Below are positions 10,920 to 24,770 of a stretch of 64,000 bases of DNA, in pieces. The stretch's first letter is position 1, and the number at the start of each line of letters is the position of its first letter. The stretch comes from Denticeps clupeoides (Eukaryota; Chordata; Actinopteri; Clupeiformes; Denticipitidae): positions 32,446,764 to 32,510,763 of the forward strand of contig NC_041707.1 in assembly GCF_900700375.1 (NCBI RefSeq). The letters run 5' to 3'. Below the pieces are notes generated by a model. That model was not told the DNA's origin and made no database searches. It was given only the letters and a program-made list of their open reading frames with translations. Both the position numbers and the translations under genes were made by a program.

Positions 10920-11660
10920 ACTTTATTTGTCCCCGAGGGGAAATTTAGAAGGCACAGTGGGGCAGCTATAACATTTGTTACAATAGATCCAACAATGTGA
11001 CACACAAAAAAGATGTCCTTTTATTGCACTATGAACAACGATAAATAACTTTACCAACTGTACCCAACAGGAGCAGCAAAGTGCGTCGTTTAAAAAGTGT
11101 GTGAGGCGATGATGGTTGTTTTGGGGGGATGTCCAGAGTTCAATAGACAGCTTTAGGGACAAAGGTGACCTTCCTCCTCTGTGTCCTGCAGCCGGTGGCA
11201 TCGGAGCCGCCCTTCAGAGGGTGTGAGGGGTCTCTAATGATCTTGAGCGGATAAAAGCGTCTGCTAAGTAAAGTAAAGTAAAGTAAAGTAAAGTTGAGTG
11301 GCAGCCTGCATGTCTGCTGGTCACAGATGTGTGATAAGGATCTCACAGGCAGTCCAATAATCTTGGAGCACACGCTGACCGTGCTCTGTAGCCGGTTTCT
11401 GTTCTGCACACCGGTGGAATGGAACCAGCAGATGATGGAGAACGATATGACACTCTCTATGAAGGAGTAGTAAAAGGTCCGTACAATGTCTTTTCTGACT
11501 CCAAAGGACTTGAGCTTCCTGAGGAGGTATTGCTGCTGATGACACTTTCTGAGGATCTCCTCTGTGTTTGAGGAGAATTTCAGTGGGTGGTCAAAGATGG
11601 TGCCCAGGTATTTAAAATCCTCGACTAGCTCTGTTGGTTTCCTGTGGATGGAGCTGGTAA
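10920..11660 (-). mobile_element. LINE fragment, 3' part of the reverse-transcriptase ORF
   Basis: Minus-strand translation gives LINE ORF2 C-terminal blocks in order: LKSFGVRKDIVRTFYYSFIE, then ICWFHSTG, then VCSKIIGLPV, then RDPSHPL, then RRKVTFVPKAV. The reading frame is not continuous, so this is a decayed piece. A short plus-strand L2-type tail (GCGGATAAAAGCGTCTGC, then AAAGT repeats) interrupts it at about 11245-11295. Confidence 0.7.
11245..11295 (+). repeat. L2-like LINE 3' tail with (AAAGT)n
   Basis: GGATAAAAGCGTCTGCTAAG is followed by five to six AAAGT units. This is the 3' end of fish L2-like LINEs, and it sits inside another LINE fragment. Confidence 0.7.
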
Positions 11661-12122
11661 CTGCTAGTTAATATCATGCACAAATGGGATAGAACAGAGA
11701 CTGTACGATCAATGGTGTTAAACGAATATGAATTATAATGAAATTATTAATCTGATTAATCAGTTCTTAGCCAGTCAGCAATCTGCCTCCTTCCTGTAGT
11801 CATTGTTGGTCGAAATTAATTTTTTCAGCATGCCCTGTTTCAATGCATGAAATGAAGTGACTTTTTTTTTTTTTTTTTTTGTCCCATTGACATGGCTTTA
11901 TGTGAGCCACTGTATGAAAGTCACTGCGGAAAGTAAAGGCGAGGCCATTGCCCTGACATGCAACATTGTTTGAACAGTAAACAAAACTGCTTTGGTCACA
12001 TGGTACTAGCTGACAAGTCCATATAAGAAAACATGCACAGGGACATCCGTCTAACCTTACCATTAGAGAACACGTCTCATATCCGTATTTCTTTTGAATT
12101 ACATTTTATGACAGTCATCAGC

Positions 12123-15100
12123 ATGGCTGCGAAAGGAGCAAAAGAAACTGGACTGGACAATGTGGAGGATTCAGGCTCAGCTTCGCCTTCCAAAATGGAC
12201 AGGGCGGACAACAACCGGCCTCCAGCCAAAGGGATAAGCAAGGCAAGGAACAAGGGACTCATGCAGTCCTTTAAGCACTCCATAAAGAAAAGAGTGGACA
12301 TGAAAAATCCACCCATACCGCGGGACACGGTACGTCTGCGGAGGTCCATTTCAGATGAGGGAACCTGTGGTGACAATCTCGACAACACCCCAACAAAAAC
12401 TTCTCCTGCTTCTCCAAGTGAGTGCATGAGTGTAAACCACACATTTCATTTTCCGTCATAATGTGAAAGCGGAGGTCCATGCACAGGAAGATAAACAGAT
12501 CAATCTGAATGAGGAAAAAATGATTGAAATGATACGTCTTTTGACTTCAAAAGATGAGAGTAGATAGTGGCTATGAACAGGCTTTTAGTCGTTTTAAGCA
12601 AAGCACCGTCCCCACACTTCACTTTTACTTTCACTTTAAATAAACCAAAATCATCAGGAATGTCAGGGACTTTACTGTATTTCCATGTTATTTACTTTGT
12701 GTGTGAAGTATTATTTTTTGTATTTTTTCTATTATATTTTGTAACATTTTCATAAACAAATGTTTATTTATAATACAATTTGAGTTGAAATATTACTATA
12801 CATAATGTGTACCTCACTAATGTGGAGTAAAGATTGCAAAACAAATTTTAATTGAGTTAATACATGTTCTATTCCTTAGGTTTGAGTGTGGACTCTCCTA
12901 TGTATGGTCAAAGTGGCATAAACCCAGTGAACTCAAAAATACCTCTTACCAGAACCCAGTCAGGTAAAGTTGTGTGTCCCATTCCGGATCCTTGGAATGT
13001 GAGAAAACTGCTCTTCTACATTTTACACTAATGGCTCATATTTCAGCCAATCCTGAAGAACTAGATAATATACTGACGAGGGTACAGTTCTGTGTCTGTA
13101 GTAAATGTTCAGATCTATGCATGCTTGTGAGCATCATGAGTGCTGTGCCAGGTCACACTGAAAAACGTTCAGTTCATGAAAATGATCAGAGAACTAAGCT
13201 CTCTAGTTTTGGCTCACATGATCCTTTGAAATATTAATTATTTTTATCTGAAGCTTGTTTGTTCATGAATTGGATTTTAATTTTCAAACAAACTGGCTAT
13301 AGGCAGTTTCATGCTTAATCCACAGAATACCAAGAACAATATTTTTCAATTGTGTGTGTGGTATATTGGATCAGGTGCCGGTGTCACCACCGAAAATGTT
13401 GCACTCAATGTGATTTCAACCACTACATCTACATATTCATAAACGTGAAAGGGAGGAAGCTGTAGTTCATCTTTCACTCCCACTGGCAATAAAACACAAA
13501 TTGTGTGGTGTTGGCTTCATGTAACTTATATAACTAATTCATTAAAATAATGAAAAGTTCTCTGAAAGAGTTCTACAATAATGTCAACATCACAAGGGTA
13601 GGACGGAGGGCCCAAATACAAGCGTTGAACAAAAATCATTTGATAAAAAACAGGATGGTCGGGTTCGCAGCTTGGCAAACTGCCAAAACAATAAGTCAGC
13701 AGAATGACGGTTAAAACCCGCCCCAACACGATCCCATGCAGGAGATATACTGGTGGTGCAGGGTATTGGGGACAATTGGGACGGACACGTGCATGTGATA
13801 AATACACCAATGGGAGCTCAGACAGGATGCAGGTGTGGGCAGATGGGCTAAGGGCGTGTCGATCGAAACAAATAATTTAATAACCAATGGAATGTTTTCC
13901 TTTCATCTGAGCCAAGAAGAAAAAGAGAAACGAAACAGAACTTAAACAGAAGAATCAAAAAGCATGTTGACTTCATCAGAAAGGATCTCACAGAAAAAAA
14001 AAGATTCAACATTAATAAGCGATTCATAACTAATAATTAATTCATTAATAATAGACCCTCACGTCGGTTAGTGATGTGGCTTCCAGCCTCCAAGGTTGGG
14101 AAGTTTGAATGCCGGCTCAGACTTTGTGTGTGAGACGTTTGTGGAATCTCCCGGTCTTTCTGTTTCCTCGTGCTTTCTAAGGCTCCAGCAGTGGTGACTC
14201 TGAGTAGCATTAAGCGGTCATGGAAAGTGAGAGAGTACATTAATAATAACCTAGGGTTATTCTTACCTCTTTTCAGTCATGTTGAAGATATCTCCAGGTA
14301 ATAAAATAAAAAATAAAATTTCTAGCAGCTTATGTGATCAGTTTGCAAGGTGAACCTGTGTGTCATTATTAGAAAACCATTTAAAATTATTTTAGTGTAG
14401 CTGAAAACAGTTGCACTGATTAAAAAAGCAATAAAACTGGTCAAATTCCCACTAATGGAATATCTAGTGCATTGGAAGATGTGGGTTTGACTACATCAAC
14501 TATTATTATTCAGGTTATTCAAACCCATTTCAAGGACAAACATGATAAAGTCATTTGTTTATGACCCTAAACGTTTGAAATTATATAGTAAAAAAAAAAG
14601 GTTCACAAGATAATTCATTTTCCTTTCGCTTATGTAACTAAGGAAGGACTGTGACTAATCCATCCAGTTAATTGTATTTTATTGTCTTTCTGCAGATTCG
14701 GTGGCCGGCCGCCTGGGGAAGAGGGGTTCGGCTATCAGACGTAGTCTGGGTCTGGGAAGTAAAAAAGAGAAGAGCTCAAAACCAGATCCACTGCAGGCCG
14801 TCCGTGAAACTGTCCCCCCTACAGACGAGCGGTCTGAGGAGACCGCATGTCACAGGTCAAATGTCAGCGAATCTTACACCCTTCCTGAGATACCTGCCAC
14901 AGCCCTCTCTGGTCAGTGGACATGTTATCAGTCGTTTCTTTTTTTGTCCTGGCTTTTTCCAGTGTTGTGCCCACAGTAGATCACCTTACAAGACAAGTGC
15001 ATTAACGTGTTGCCATAAACAGCGCCCAGATTTGCCTGAACTACTGTTCATTGGCAGAGGCTGAAATCACTGGCTTCTTTGTTCTGTTGCCTGGGGTTCC

Positions 15101-18100
15101 AGTGTTTTTTTTTTTTTTTATCGGAGAAATTCGATCTGAAAGGGAAATTGTATCATATTATGGTGTCACTTGGTAATGGACACACCTTCCCCAAAATAAA
15201 TGGTGTTTGTTTCGTGTTCTGTCCTTCCTTAGTGATGCAGATCAATGGGCTGATTGAATCGGAGATGCTGGAGGAGGCTTACCTCAACCTGCTGTCCCTG
15301 CGACAAGAGTTCAGACACGATCTGGAAGCCTTGGAGGACAAGGACTTGCCAGTGGAACTAGGCCGCAAAGAGAAGGACCTCAACATGCTCTACAGAACCA
15401 TGATGGACAAGCTGTCTAAAATTGTCCAACGGTCATGCACTGTGCCATCGCACAACAATGAGCTTCTCATTCAGGTAGCTCACATCATCCAGGAGGAGGA
15501 GCGGCGAGATGGTGAGCCAGGGGGGGTGGCAGGGTGGAGGGACGCTTGGAGGGATGCAGTCCGAGATGGAATGGGCGAAGCGCTGGACAGGGTTCCTTTG
15601 CAGACAGTGCAGCAGAATTCATCTTGGTTGGCAGTTCACTTGGGCCAGCTGGGAAAGACCATTCTGGGAGATCTGGAGAAAGTGAAGACAGAGCTCCAGG
15701 ATTCATACCCACCTAGTTTCAATGTGTTTGAGACTTATGTGACAAGCTGCCATGATGCAGTTGGAGGGCATCTGAAGACGCTCCTGGGGCAGGTGACCGA
15801 ATTAAAAGACTTCTATGCTCTGCTGGACTTCATCACCAACCAATACAGCAGGTGGGATACTGGTCAAGCATAAATTTTTTGAGGTACCTCTCAAATATAT
15901 CATTAAAATTAATGCAGTTTATGTTTTCTGAACCTCAAACACAAATATGTGTTATGTGGCACATATTTTAAACATATGCAATGTTTAAAAGGACTAGTTG
16001 GACACATAACAAGAGAGAGCTGGCTGGATTTTGATGTTGACAGCAATCATTATGGTGAAGATGGTGTTTGATTATGGAAAAGGTGTCTTTGTTCCCACAG
16101 TGAAAATATAATGGGAAGTTCTTCTCTAAAACCGGAGATGACGGAGAAGTGGACGTCCCTGAACCTGGAGGATGGCTTTCTGGAGCAAATTAGGAGAAGA
16201 TACTGTCAGTGCCTACAAGTGAGAGAATAAGAGTACATACACACAGACACGTGTACATACCTTGGTCAGGGTAGAAATTCTCATGCAAAAATAAAATATA
16301 TTGTTCATTATATTTAAGACACTGTCTTAAAGTAGTAAACTCTAGTAGTAAAATGTGTGTTAGAAGTCCGCTCGCTTAGCCGCTAGGCCACCCCTTGTTA
16401 AAGTGCATAGACCTATGCTGTTCTTGCACATATTCCAAGTATATTTTTGAAAGTTTCTTTTATGTAATAATTGAAACAATGAGCAAATTACAAAAGCAAT
16501 TGTTCAATTGTTGCAGGTTCAGATAAATTTTCACGCAGGAATGCATTACTTGAAAATAACTTTATTGGACATAAACACATACATAGGGCCAAAACCTTAT
16601 AAAGATTATATTCCAACAAGGTTATAAAGTGAAGTGATTGTCACATGTGATACACAGCAGCACAGTACATGGTGTGCACACTGTGAAATTTGTCCTCTGC
16701 ATTTAACCCATCACCCTGAGTGAGCAGTGGGCGGCCATGACAGGCGTCCGGGGAGCAGTGTGTGGGGACAGTGCTTTGCTCAGTGGCACCTCAGTGGCAC
16801 CTTGGCAGACCGGGATTCGAACCGGCAACCTTCTGATTACAGGGCCGCTTCCCTAACCGCTAGGCCACCACTGGATATACCACCATATATGGAAACACAG
16901 AGAGTGGGACAGAGGCACAAGGACATGACAAACATTTATCCAGTGCTATCTGTGAACTAACTCTATCTTTGTTTTACAGGAAAATATGAGCAAAACCTTA
17001 ACTAATGTTATAAAGCTGGAATCTAATGAAATGTGGAACGAGATGAAAAAGCCAAATATTGATAACGACCTTTATGAATCTCACATCCATTTGGACATCT
17101 GGACGGTATGACAGAACAGTCTAATTCACTTTCTGTAGTTTTCTCGGTTAGCCACCAGAGGGCGGTCTCTGAGTGTCTTTTGCACAACCTGTTCATAGTT
17201 AAAAGGCAAATTTATTTGTAATGGCGTCCATATCTTTCCACTAGGTTACCTGTGTGTTGGTAACCTTGTGTTATTTCTCTTAAATTGCAAATTGGCTAAA
17301 ATGTCACTGGAAGTTAACTGGAATATAGGAAGTGATATAGGAATATGCATTAGGGAAAATTCCTTTACGCATCATTATTTCGTTTGAATTTTAAAAGTGA
17401 AAAATACTTTTTAACAGAATATCAAAGGATTCTTTGTTAACTCCAAGAAGATTGATGGTGACCTTGAACAGAGTGTTGTGCAAATCTGTTTGGAACAACT
17501 ACAGCAGTTCCTCAGAAGGTACAGACTTTTTTTTTTTAATAAAGTGCTTGATGAGCAATTAATCAGTTTTCCTAATCAAAGCAGCCAGTTCTCAATGCCA
17601 TGACGCAGCACTGAGATTTTCCAGACTCCTTTTTAAACAGTGCAGGGGAATTTCCTGAATTGCTTTCACTTTCATTTCCTTTTATCACCACATACAAGGA
17701 TGAAATTACAAAGACTGGATGGCTGTGAGGGGAATTTCCCGGACTGTGCTGGTCAGAAAAGCCACTGAACTGGTACTGGTCTCGTGTGGCCAAATCCTAC
17801 TGATGCACGGGGGTGGCATGGGTGGTCTGATCCCATAAAGGATCTGTCATGGCTGCCCACTGCTCACCAAGGGTGACATTTCATTGTGTCACTGTGTGCT
17901 GTACTACAGTGTTTCACAATGACAATTCACTTTCACTTTTTCAGTTTGTGGTGAACAGGCCTGCATAGCTGCCGAGCAGTCAGGGTGCCCAGTCCTCCAC
18001 CAAAAGCTCCTACAGAGGGCACGTGAGCATTAGAACGGTGTCACAGAGCAACGGAATATGGTGTCTAGTTTGATGAATCGCATTCATCAATGGAACATGT

Positions 18101-21100
18101 GTGTTGCTTACCTAGGAAAGGCATGACCACAAGATTCATTTTGATGCTTTGGGATACTTTGGGTCCTGCATTGATGTGGAGGCGACATGACACGTACTAG
18201 CAACCTAAACATTGTTGCTGACCAAGTGCACCCCTTCCTGTAAACAGTATTCCCTGATGGCCATAGACCTGTGCAGTAATAGGTCATAATGTTATGGCTG
18301 AGCAATGTATATGTGTATAGCACAACAAATAATGCTTTAGCAATAGAAGGCTATTGCTAAAGCATTATAAAATGCTGAAATAATGTTCTGGAATATCAAT
18401 GTCCTTATTTACATTAATTAAAATTTTATTAAAGTGAAGTGATTGCCAATGTGAAGCACAGCACATTGTGACACAATGAAATGTGTCCTCTGCATTTAAC
18501 CATCTTCCTTAGCGAGCTGTGGGCAGCCATGAAAGGCACCCGGAGAGCAGTGTGGGGAAGGCTGGTCATTCGAACTGGCAACCTTCTGATTATGGGTCTA
18601 TTTCCTTACCCACTAGGCCACCACTTCTCCTATTGACCTTATATGCTGTAGCACTGTAATTACTATTCATTTGGAAAATGCTTATTTAATGCCACTTGTT
18701 GAATTTTCTGGAAAGCTTTAAATGGGGGAAACCAGTCTTCTATACATATAATACACGTATCATTAAGTCCAGTTTCAATTTTCAGTTTTCAATATGTTGT
18801 TTTGCTAATCCCACTCAAACTGTCCTTCCTGACATGGTCCAGGGGATAATCCTGTATTTTTCCATCACAGGTTTGAGTCTGCGTTTACCCAGTGGAGCAG
18901 CAGTCTCCAGGACCCATCTCTGAAGACTGAATACTACATCACCTACATCAACTGTTTCAGCACCCTAAAGTAGGCTTATGGATTAGTTCTATTTGTCTTT
19001 AGTTTCATGAGTAAATTATACAAACAAAAACTGCCAGCCCAACTTGTGTCTTTTTTTATTTTTTATAAAACCCAGCCTTCTTTTTTGCCTGCGGTAATGT
19101 GAAAGTGAAATGGAAAGCAAGTGTGGACATGTGGAGGCAAATCAAGGTGAAACAAAACCTCAAGCATGGTCACATGTTGAGTGACACCCTAGAAGGTGCC
19201 CAAGCATTTACTATAAATGCTGTGTTTACAAGAGCTCACGTGATTTGCATGCAGACTGGAGCAGCAGGTTTAGAAAAAAGTTTTTTTTTGTTTAAAGCTC
19301 TTTTTTTATTCCCAAGGTTGTACATAAACAATTCGGTGCAAAGAAAATGTCTTTCTTTTCAATTAATATTACTACTAAAAGTCAGAGAGCACATTATGTA
19401 TCAAGAACTGTTGCACATTTTTTCCACAGATTAGTAAAGTATGAAACTTTTTGTATGAATATAAGATTTTTATGTTTACAAGTTTGAAAAGAGTCATTTT
19501 CTGATTTCTGCATAGTCCTGGTGCTTACATAAAAGAAAAAATTATAACAACGCTAAGCATTTGTTGGTTGCTGTGATTTTCTTCCTCCAGGGAGCACATT
19601 GAGGAACACATGACCGGCTATGAGAAACATCCAGAGCAGGCTGCCCAGCTGGGCAAGGAGATGAACAGTCTGGTATTAAGACTGAGACAGACTTTGCTAG
19701 AATTTTTCCTTTCCCTTGTCAAGGTGAGAATGGATGCCCTGTATTAGGGTTTATGAGGTCGTCCTTATTTGTGCACACATGTGAATAAATCTGAAATCTC
19801 AGCCACTGTGGCTAAAAGAGGAATTCTGGTGGAGCTTTTTCCAGGACTGTTTGCATCAAGTGAAGGTTGAGTGGCATTTTCCTCCACTTGCGCCATAATG
19901 GAATATCGGAAATGAAGTAGCATGTTTTCCAAAGCATACTGTTCTGGCAGCGTACTTTCAGCACAGAATGGTTATCCAACTAGATATTCCATCTCATTTA
20001 TATAACAATGAATCTTAGTCAATACTTCTATAATTATTTTTGTCAGTGTCCATATTCTCTGTCATGTGTATGCATATCATTTGTGTTTTGTCGGTCTTGT
20101 GTTGATTTGATTATACATTTTCATTTTTAATACTTTTTATTGTTTGTCAGCCGTATCTAAACCAAATGATGACAAGGAAGTGGCTGAGTGTGGATGAGGA
20201 CTTTAAAGAGCTGATGAGCAGAACGAAGAGCTTGTCTAAATGTACCAAATACATGAGGCCTTCCCATGCAGAGGTACTACACTTATAAATAATATGGTGT
20301 TCAGCCACAACATTAAAACCACTTGCAGAGAAGTGGTCCTTTCAGCAGGTTGTTCCTATAACGCTGGATCAAACTGAGATCTTCAGATAGGTGGTATGCC
20401 TCAAAGTAACTTGCACATGAATTAGGAACACAAGGTTTCACTCTGTTGTTTTCTTCAGCATTCTGGTGTTCATGCTTCCCCTGGTCCACATTCATCAGGC
20501 CAGATTGCATTTTACTTTCACTCAATTGTCCAGCTCTGACTCATTATTATTGTTGGCTATGGACAAGTGGTCATTACAAATGCAGACCTTAACGTTGCAC
20601 ATTATGCTTCTTAAAAGTAATGACATGTCAAAAATCATACAACACATTTCTAAAAGGATGACCGTTTCATATGATGTACGTTTATACAGTAAAGTAAGTT
20701 ACATAAATGCATCCTTCTTTTTTCAGAAACAGATTTTCTTTGTTGTGTTCATGTGTGTTCCTTGCAGCTGGAGTGAAAGAGGAAATTCAGTGATATCCCT
20801 CACATGATCGGTGCTTATTTATCAGTCATGCATTTATATAACTGGGCCTGTCCAATGTTATTACACATTTCCACTTCTAAAATTGGTTTCATTTAGCAAT
20901 GTTAAAAGTGAAATTCTTTGTAACCAAACGCCTTTATCTGCATGGGTTCTATAAGGCAATGGAAGACAGGACGTAATTTCATCTGATTTGTCAGATGCTG
21001 TAAATAAGTTGTCCATGAGTTATTATGAAGGGCACTTGACTTTTGCTATATGACATGGTGCATTATCATGATTTTTTTTACAAAGTGGAATCAGAATACC

Positions 21101-22819
21101 CACAATGTGACTTTGACTCTTTAACATAAAGCCTGTCGTGAGGAATCTAGATTTATAAGACACAACACAACTGTGTATAGCAGTGAGAGTTAGAGTACAT
21201 TTTCTGTCTAGAACTAACCTCATAAACAAGGTGATAACGCATGCCTCATCTTTCTTTAGTTATTTGTGAATGATGTGCACTACCATGTAGTGAAGGAGTA
21301 CATCTCTCAGCTGATGAAAAATAAATACAACTGCAAAAACAGTAAACATGAAAAAGCAGCCGAAAAGATAAGGGAGCAGTGGACAGAAATCAAGGATCTT
21401 TTCCAAGAAATGGTGAGGTGCCTTGATAAAATGCTTTAGGCGTAGATTTGGGTATATGTGGTTGGATGACTTGTTCATTGTCTTTTTCATTATTTTTGTA
21501 TTAATATCAGAAGTCAACATCAGTCTGGCTCAACCCCTTGGGTTACCACCTCAGCAAGCTAATTGGGCAGAAAAACAAGCGAGAGATAAAGACCCACCTC
21601 CTACCACTGGTGAAAGATTACCCAGATATCAGGTAAACAATGCTGGGCCCAGCTGAGATGACGTCTCCAGTGACTTATTGTTAATAAGGCTGCATCAATA
21701 TTATATATTGGGAAAAAAAATGATAAGATCATGTCAATGTTATATAGTTTATCTTCTGTATCTCACTCAAAGTTCATTTGTTAATGCAGTGAAGTGCTGG
21801 GGCAGCATCACTTCCAATGTCTGCAACAACTTTTAACAACAATGGAACAAGTGTCCAGGCATTTAAACCATCAGACTCTTATCATGTCAATCACCTGGTT
21901 TGATGCGTCAGATTTTCCCCAAAATGGACATCCCCTTAAACAAGTTTTACATCACCTCATCGGGGGAAACACTGTTTTCCCCATTCCTGTGCAGCATTGT
22001 GTTGATATCGTATAGCTCTTTAATTTATAGTGACTGAACACTTTAACCAACTGGATGTTCCGATATCAGAAAGCAAGACCAGCGTCTCAAATGTTCTCTC
22101 ATTCCATAGGTGTCTATTGTTCTCTCTCTATGGTGCCTAGCGAATGAGGGCAGAAATCTGTTAACACATTTTGGACATTACTGGCATGTTGCAATGAACT
22201 GATGGATGAGGCTGGCTAATGCATTATAAATGAATTATGTGTTGAAAGTTTTCCACAAAGCTGCTGAAAGCTACACAAAGCTGCTGTTTGTGGGGTTGAT
22301 CACAGAAGCCTTTCTGACTCAGCCTGTGGGTGATTGTTTTGTAGGTTGTTCTGCTCGGACAATCTGGGCATGTACTTTCCCCTGAAGGAGAGGAGATAAT
22401 CAACAAACCTTTGGCCCTGGTAACAGGAATAAGAGTAGATATCTGAAGATTAGAAGATCTGAAATAGCACAAAATCCCTTTTCCTATACAAGAAGGAAAT
22501 GTTTGAAGGAATTATGTCTTATGGAAAGAACATGGAATTTTATATTCCTGTCTGTGCCCACTCCATCATGACTAAACTGTTTTTTCCGTATGCCATTTCC
22601 AGTAAGAAGCATCTCGCAGCAGTGCTGTATTTCCGGGGAATAACGCGAGGCCGAGAGAGGCAGCTCATTCTGGAGCAACTGTCTGAAGTCAAGAGGAAAT
22701 TCGAGAATTATGGGAACCAGCAACACTCTCTTTTTAATGACATGCCAGCCGCTGCAAACACAGACTGCCTCGCAGAGCTCCCGTTTTCCTGCTTTTCTCA
22801 TTTCCTTCCCAGCAGATAA
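12123..22819 (+). CDS. exoc3l4: Sec6-domain exocyst-like protein, probably exoc3l4
   Basis: Thirteen coding exons: 12123-12417, 12880-12963, 14696-14911, 15233-15851, 16101-16218, 16980-17105, 17418-17518, 18871-18969, 19591-19723, 20151-20273, 21260-21412, 21511-21632 and 22603-22819. All have GT-AG junctions with matching phases, and they sum to 2406 nt (801 codons plus stop). Residues 1 to about 198 are a polar N-terminal extension with basic patches (KHSIKKRVDMK; LGKRGSAIRRSLGLGSKKEK). The rest is an alpha-helical Sec6/EXOC3-type body starting at INGLIESEMLEEAYLNLLSL. EXOC3-family proteins relate to the exocyst, which tethers secretory vesicles to the plasma membrane. The position next to a TNFAIP2-like gene on the same strand, as in human EXOC3L4-TNFAIP2-EIF5, favours exoc3l4. 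The protein is longer than human EXOC3L4 (about 720 residues). Another EXOC3L/TNFAIP2 member is the main alternative. The start is the first ATG after the 12114 acceptor. Confidence 0.8.
14060..14235 (+). mobile_element. SINE family III fragment in an exoc3l4 intron
   Basis: Degenerate copy with a head-like GTCGGTTAGTGATGTGGC, AGTTTGAATGCCGGCTCAGA (B-box region) and a tail near AGCATTAAGCGGTCATGGAA. Confidence 0.5.
16628..16873 (-). mobile_element. tRNA-derived SINE (family I), full length, intronic
   Basis: Best-preserved family I copy on the minus strand. Promoter boxes are TGGCCTAGCGG (A-like) and GGTTCGAATCC (B), followed by a body with GCTCACTCAGGGTGATGGG and the tail GTGACAATCACTTCAC. 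A short internal duplication (CTCAGTGGCAC twice) is unique to it. Confidence 0.9.
17840..17945 (+). mobile_element. SINE family I 3' fragment
   Basis: Contains GTCATGGCTGCCCACTGCTC through ACAATGACAATTCACTTTCA, the 3' half of family I, within an exoc3l4 intron. Confidence 0.7.
17950..18311 (+). mobile_element. Tc1/mariner-type transposon fragment
   Basis: Resembles a common fish Tc1-like family: a transposase-region remnant with AACATTGTTGCTGACCAAGT and TATTCCCTGATGGCCATAGA, ending in the inverted-repeat sequence AATGTTATGGCTGAGCAATG. It is much decayed, with an internal deletion just before the terminal repeat. Confidence 0.65.
18434..18627 (-). mobile_element. SINE family I copy, intronic
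   Basis: Runs from GTGAAGTGATTGCCAATGTG to CCCACTAGGCCACCACTT. It is diverged and has a deletion before the tRNA-like head. Confidence 0.8.
20294..20545. mobile_element. Tc1/mariner terminal fragment
   Basis: Starts with TTCAGCCACAACATTAAAACC, the inverted-repeat end of the same family as 17950-18311. The remainder is poorly conserved. Confidence 0.5.
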
Positions 22820-23721
22820 TCATCTGGCCTCTGTGATAAGACTGATTTCGGTCAAGTGGAAATAGAATGCATGGATGTCCCAACAGGTTTTTCAGTCCCA
22901 CTGCAAGAAAAGAAATGGCCTCTTTCATTTGGAGGCCAATGGTTTGTTGGGCTCCAAATCCATTGTATCTAGATTCATTTCACAAGTTTCTCATTCTTTG
23001 AAATGTAACATCTAGATTAGTGTAGGAGGCCAATGTGTGCATATTTATTAGAAAAAAAATCTCTGCATATGCATAGCTGAGAACACTTTTATGAAAAACG
23101 TAGTCATGTATTTCTGTCTCTGATTTCACTACTGAGAAAATATGTTGTGTACAACAAAGGTTTTGACTAATTGTGTAGTATTCTGATCCAATGTACTGGT
23201 ACTGTTGTCATGTAGTGTACTGCTGATTTAGAGGATGTAGGTCCACCCTGAAATTTCTCAGTGCTACTTCCTCAAAAAATGTTTCAGTACTGCTTAAATA
23301 ACGACCCAAAATCAGGGTAGCAAAAAACACCGAATGGATCAGATTTCATAATAGCAGAAATATTTATTTATCCTATAAAAGGCAGCTCACCTCTTAACCT
23401 ACTAGTTTTAGTCCAGTTTTTTCATGAAATTGTGAATTCTGAAATGATGTTTGTATAAAATGTCTAAAATGGGATGATTACACAGCGATGACTGGCAGCT
23501 CTCACAGGTTCGTCTACCTCATTTTGAACAAATCTTCGTCACTTTACCTCAGATTTCTGTTCTTCTAATTAACTTTGTTGTCATGTTGGCAGGGCAGGGC
23601 AGGAAAAAGCATGCAATCGCTCAACTCACAAAAATAGGGAAAAAAAACAGGGAAACACGTGACACACGTGTTCTACCCAAAGAACAGGCCAGGAACTCAC
23701 ACAGTCAACACCAATACTTTA

Positions 23722-23830
23722 CTTTACTTTATTTTACTTTATTTAGCAGACGCTTTTATCCCAAGCAACTTACAAGAGGAAGACACCAGCAATTCTCGTT
23801 CAATTTCTATAGAATTTTCTATAGAATAAT
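23722..23830 (-). mobile_element. L2-like LINE 3' end
   Basis: TTTATTTAGCAGACGCTTTT followed by CTTACAAGAGGAAGACACC. It is the same sequence as 32275-32360, with an ACTTT repeat at the tail end. Confidence 0.75.
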
Positions 23831-24374
23831 AATCTCAGGACCACATCTGCTACCAAACCACGCAAACAGGTAGATTATCAGCAACTTGATTAACACATTC
23901 TGACTGGAAAACTAATGAATACAACATTCCTGAACACTTCCAATGTGATTTGTATCCGGATTACGTGATTAGAAAATTCAACATGTCCTTTGGATCTCTG
24001 GTAATGAAGGCATTAAGTTTGGAAAGCTTTTCCAGTGATCTAATTCCAGTGATATAATTATTTTGTTAAAGAACTCCTGTTACATTGCTGGTTTATCCCC
24101 ATGCGTATAAACATCATTGCCTAATTCAGCTTAATTTGGTCTCTTCACCCTTTGTAAGAAAGTTATGCAAATGTTCCTGTGGACTGCCTGGATTTAAGCA
24201 CATCCACAGGCAGGTGTGGGAGCAGCAGCAGTAGGATGGGCACAGGTGGGTGCTAGACTGGCTCCACTGGGTCCCCCTTATTTCTGGTATTACGAAGAGA
24301 ACATTATTTACATGAAAAAGCCACAACAAACCCTAAAACAGTACACAGTCCACCATTATGAGTGAGTAGGCCTG

Positions 24375-24770
24375 ACCCATCAATGTGCGGACCCCAATAG
24401 GGATGTTGTGGCATATGTCACCACGCCGTTGGTAGCAGATCCTTTATTTCCTGTAAGATGCAAGGTTGTGCCTTGGTTTGAAAAGGGGTACTTGATCAGC
24501 AGCGGGGCTTCCCAGCAGAACATTACCCAAAACCTCAGACTGGTTCCGCCTTCTTACCTTATTCCTGTACTGGATTTTGGTGCCATGTCTTTCCCAGTTA
24601 AGCGACACACAATAAAATGTCATTCATCAGATCAGGACACCTTCTTCCATTACCCATGACCCTGGGGCTAGTTCATTGTCTTTTCCTCCTTTGGGCCACT
24701 TTTGGCACATTCCGACCGTCACAGACTCACTATCATCATCTGACTATGTTTAAGTTGTTCAAATCCTTAC
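24375..24770 (-). mobile_element. Tc1/mariner-type fragment, internally deleted
   Basis: On the minus strand it reads GAAGAAGGTGTCCTGATCTG, then GGGAAAGACATGGCACCAAA, then AATGTTCTGCTGGGAAGCCC, then AAAGGATCTGCTACCAACGG. That is the block order of the family at 17950-18311 with the middle missing. Confidence 0.6.
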
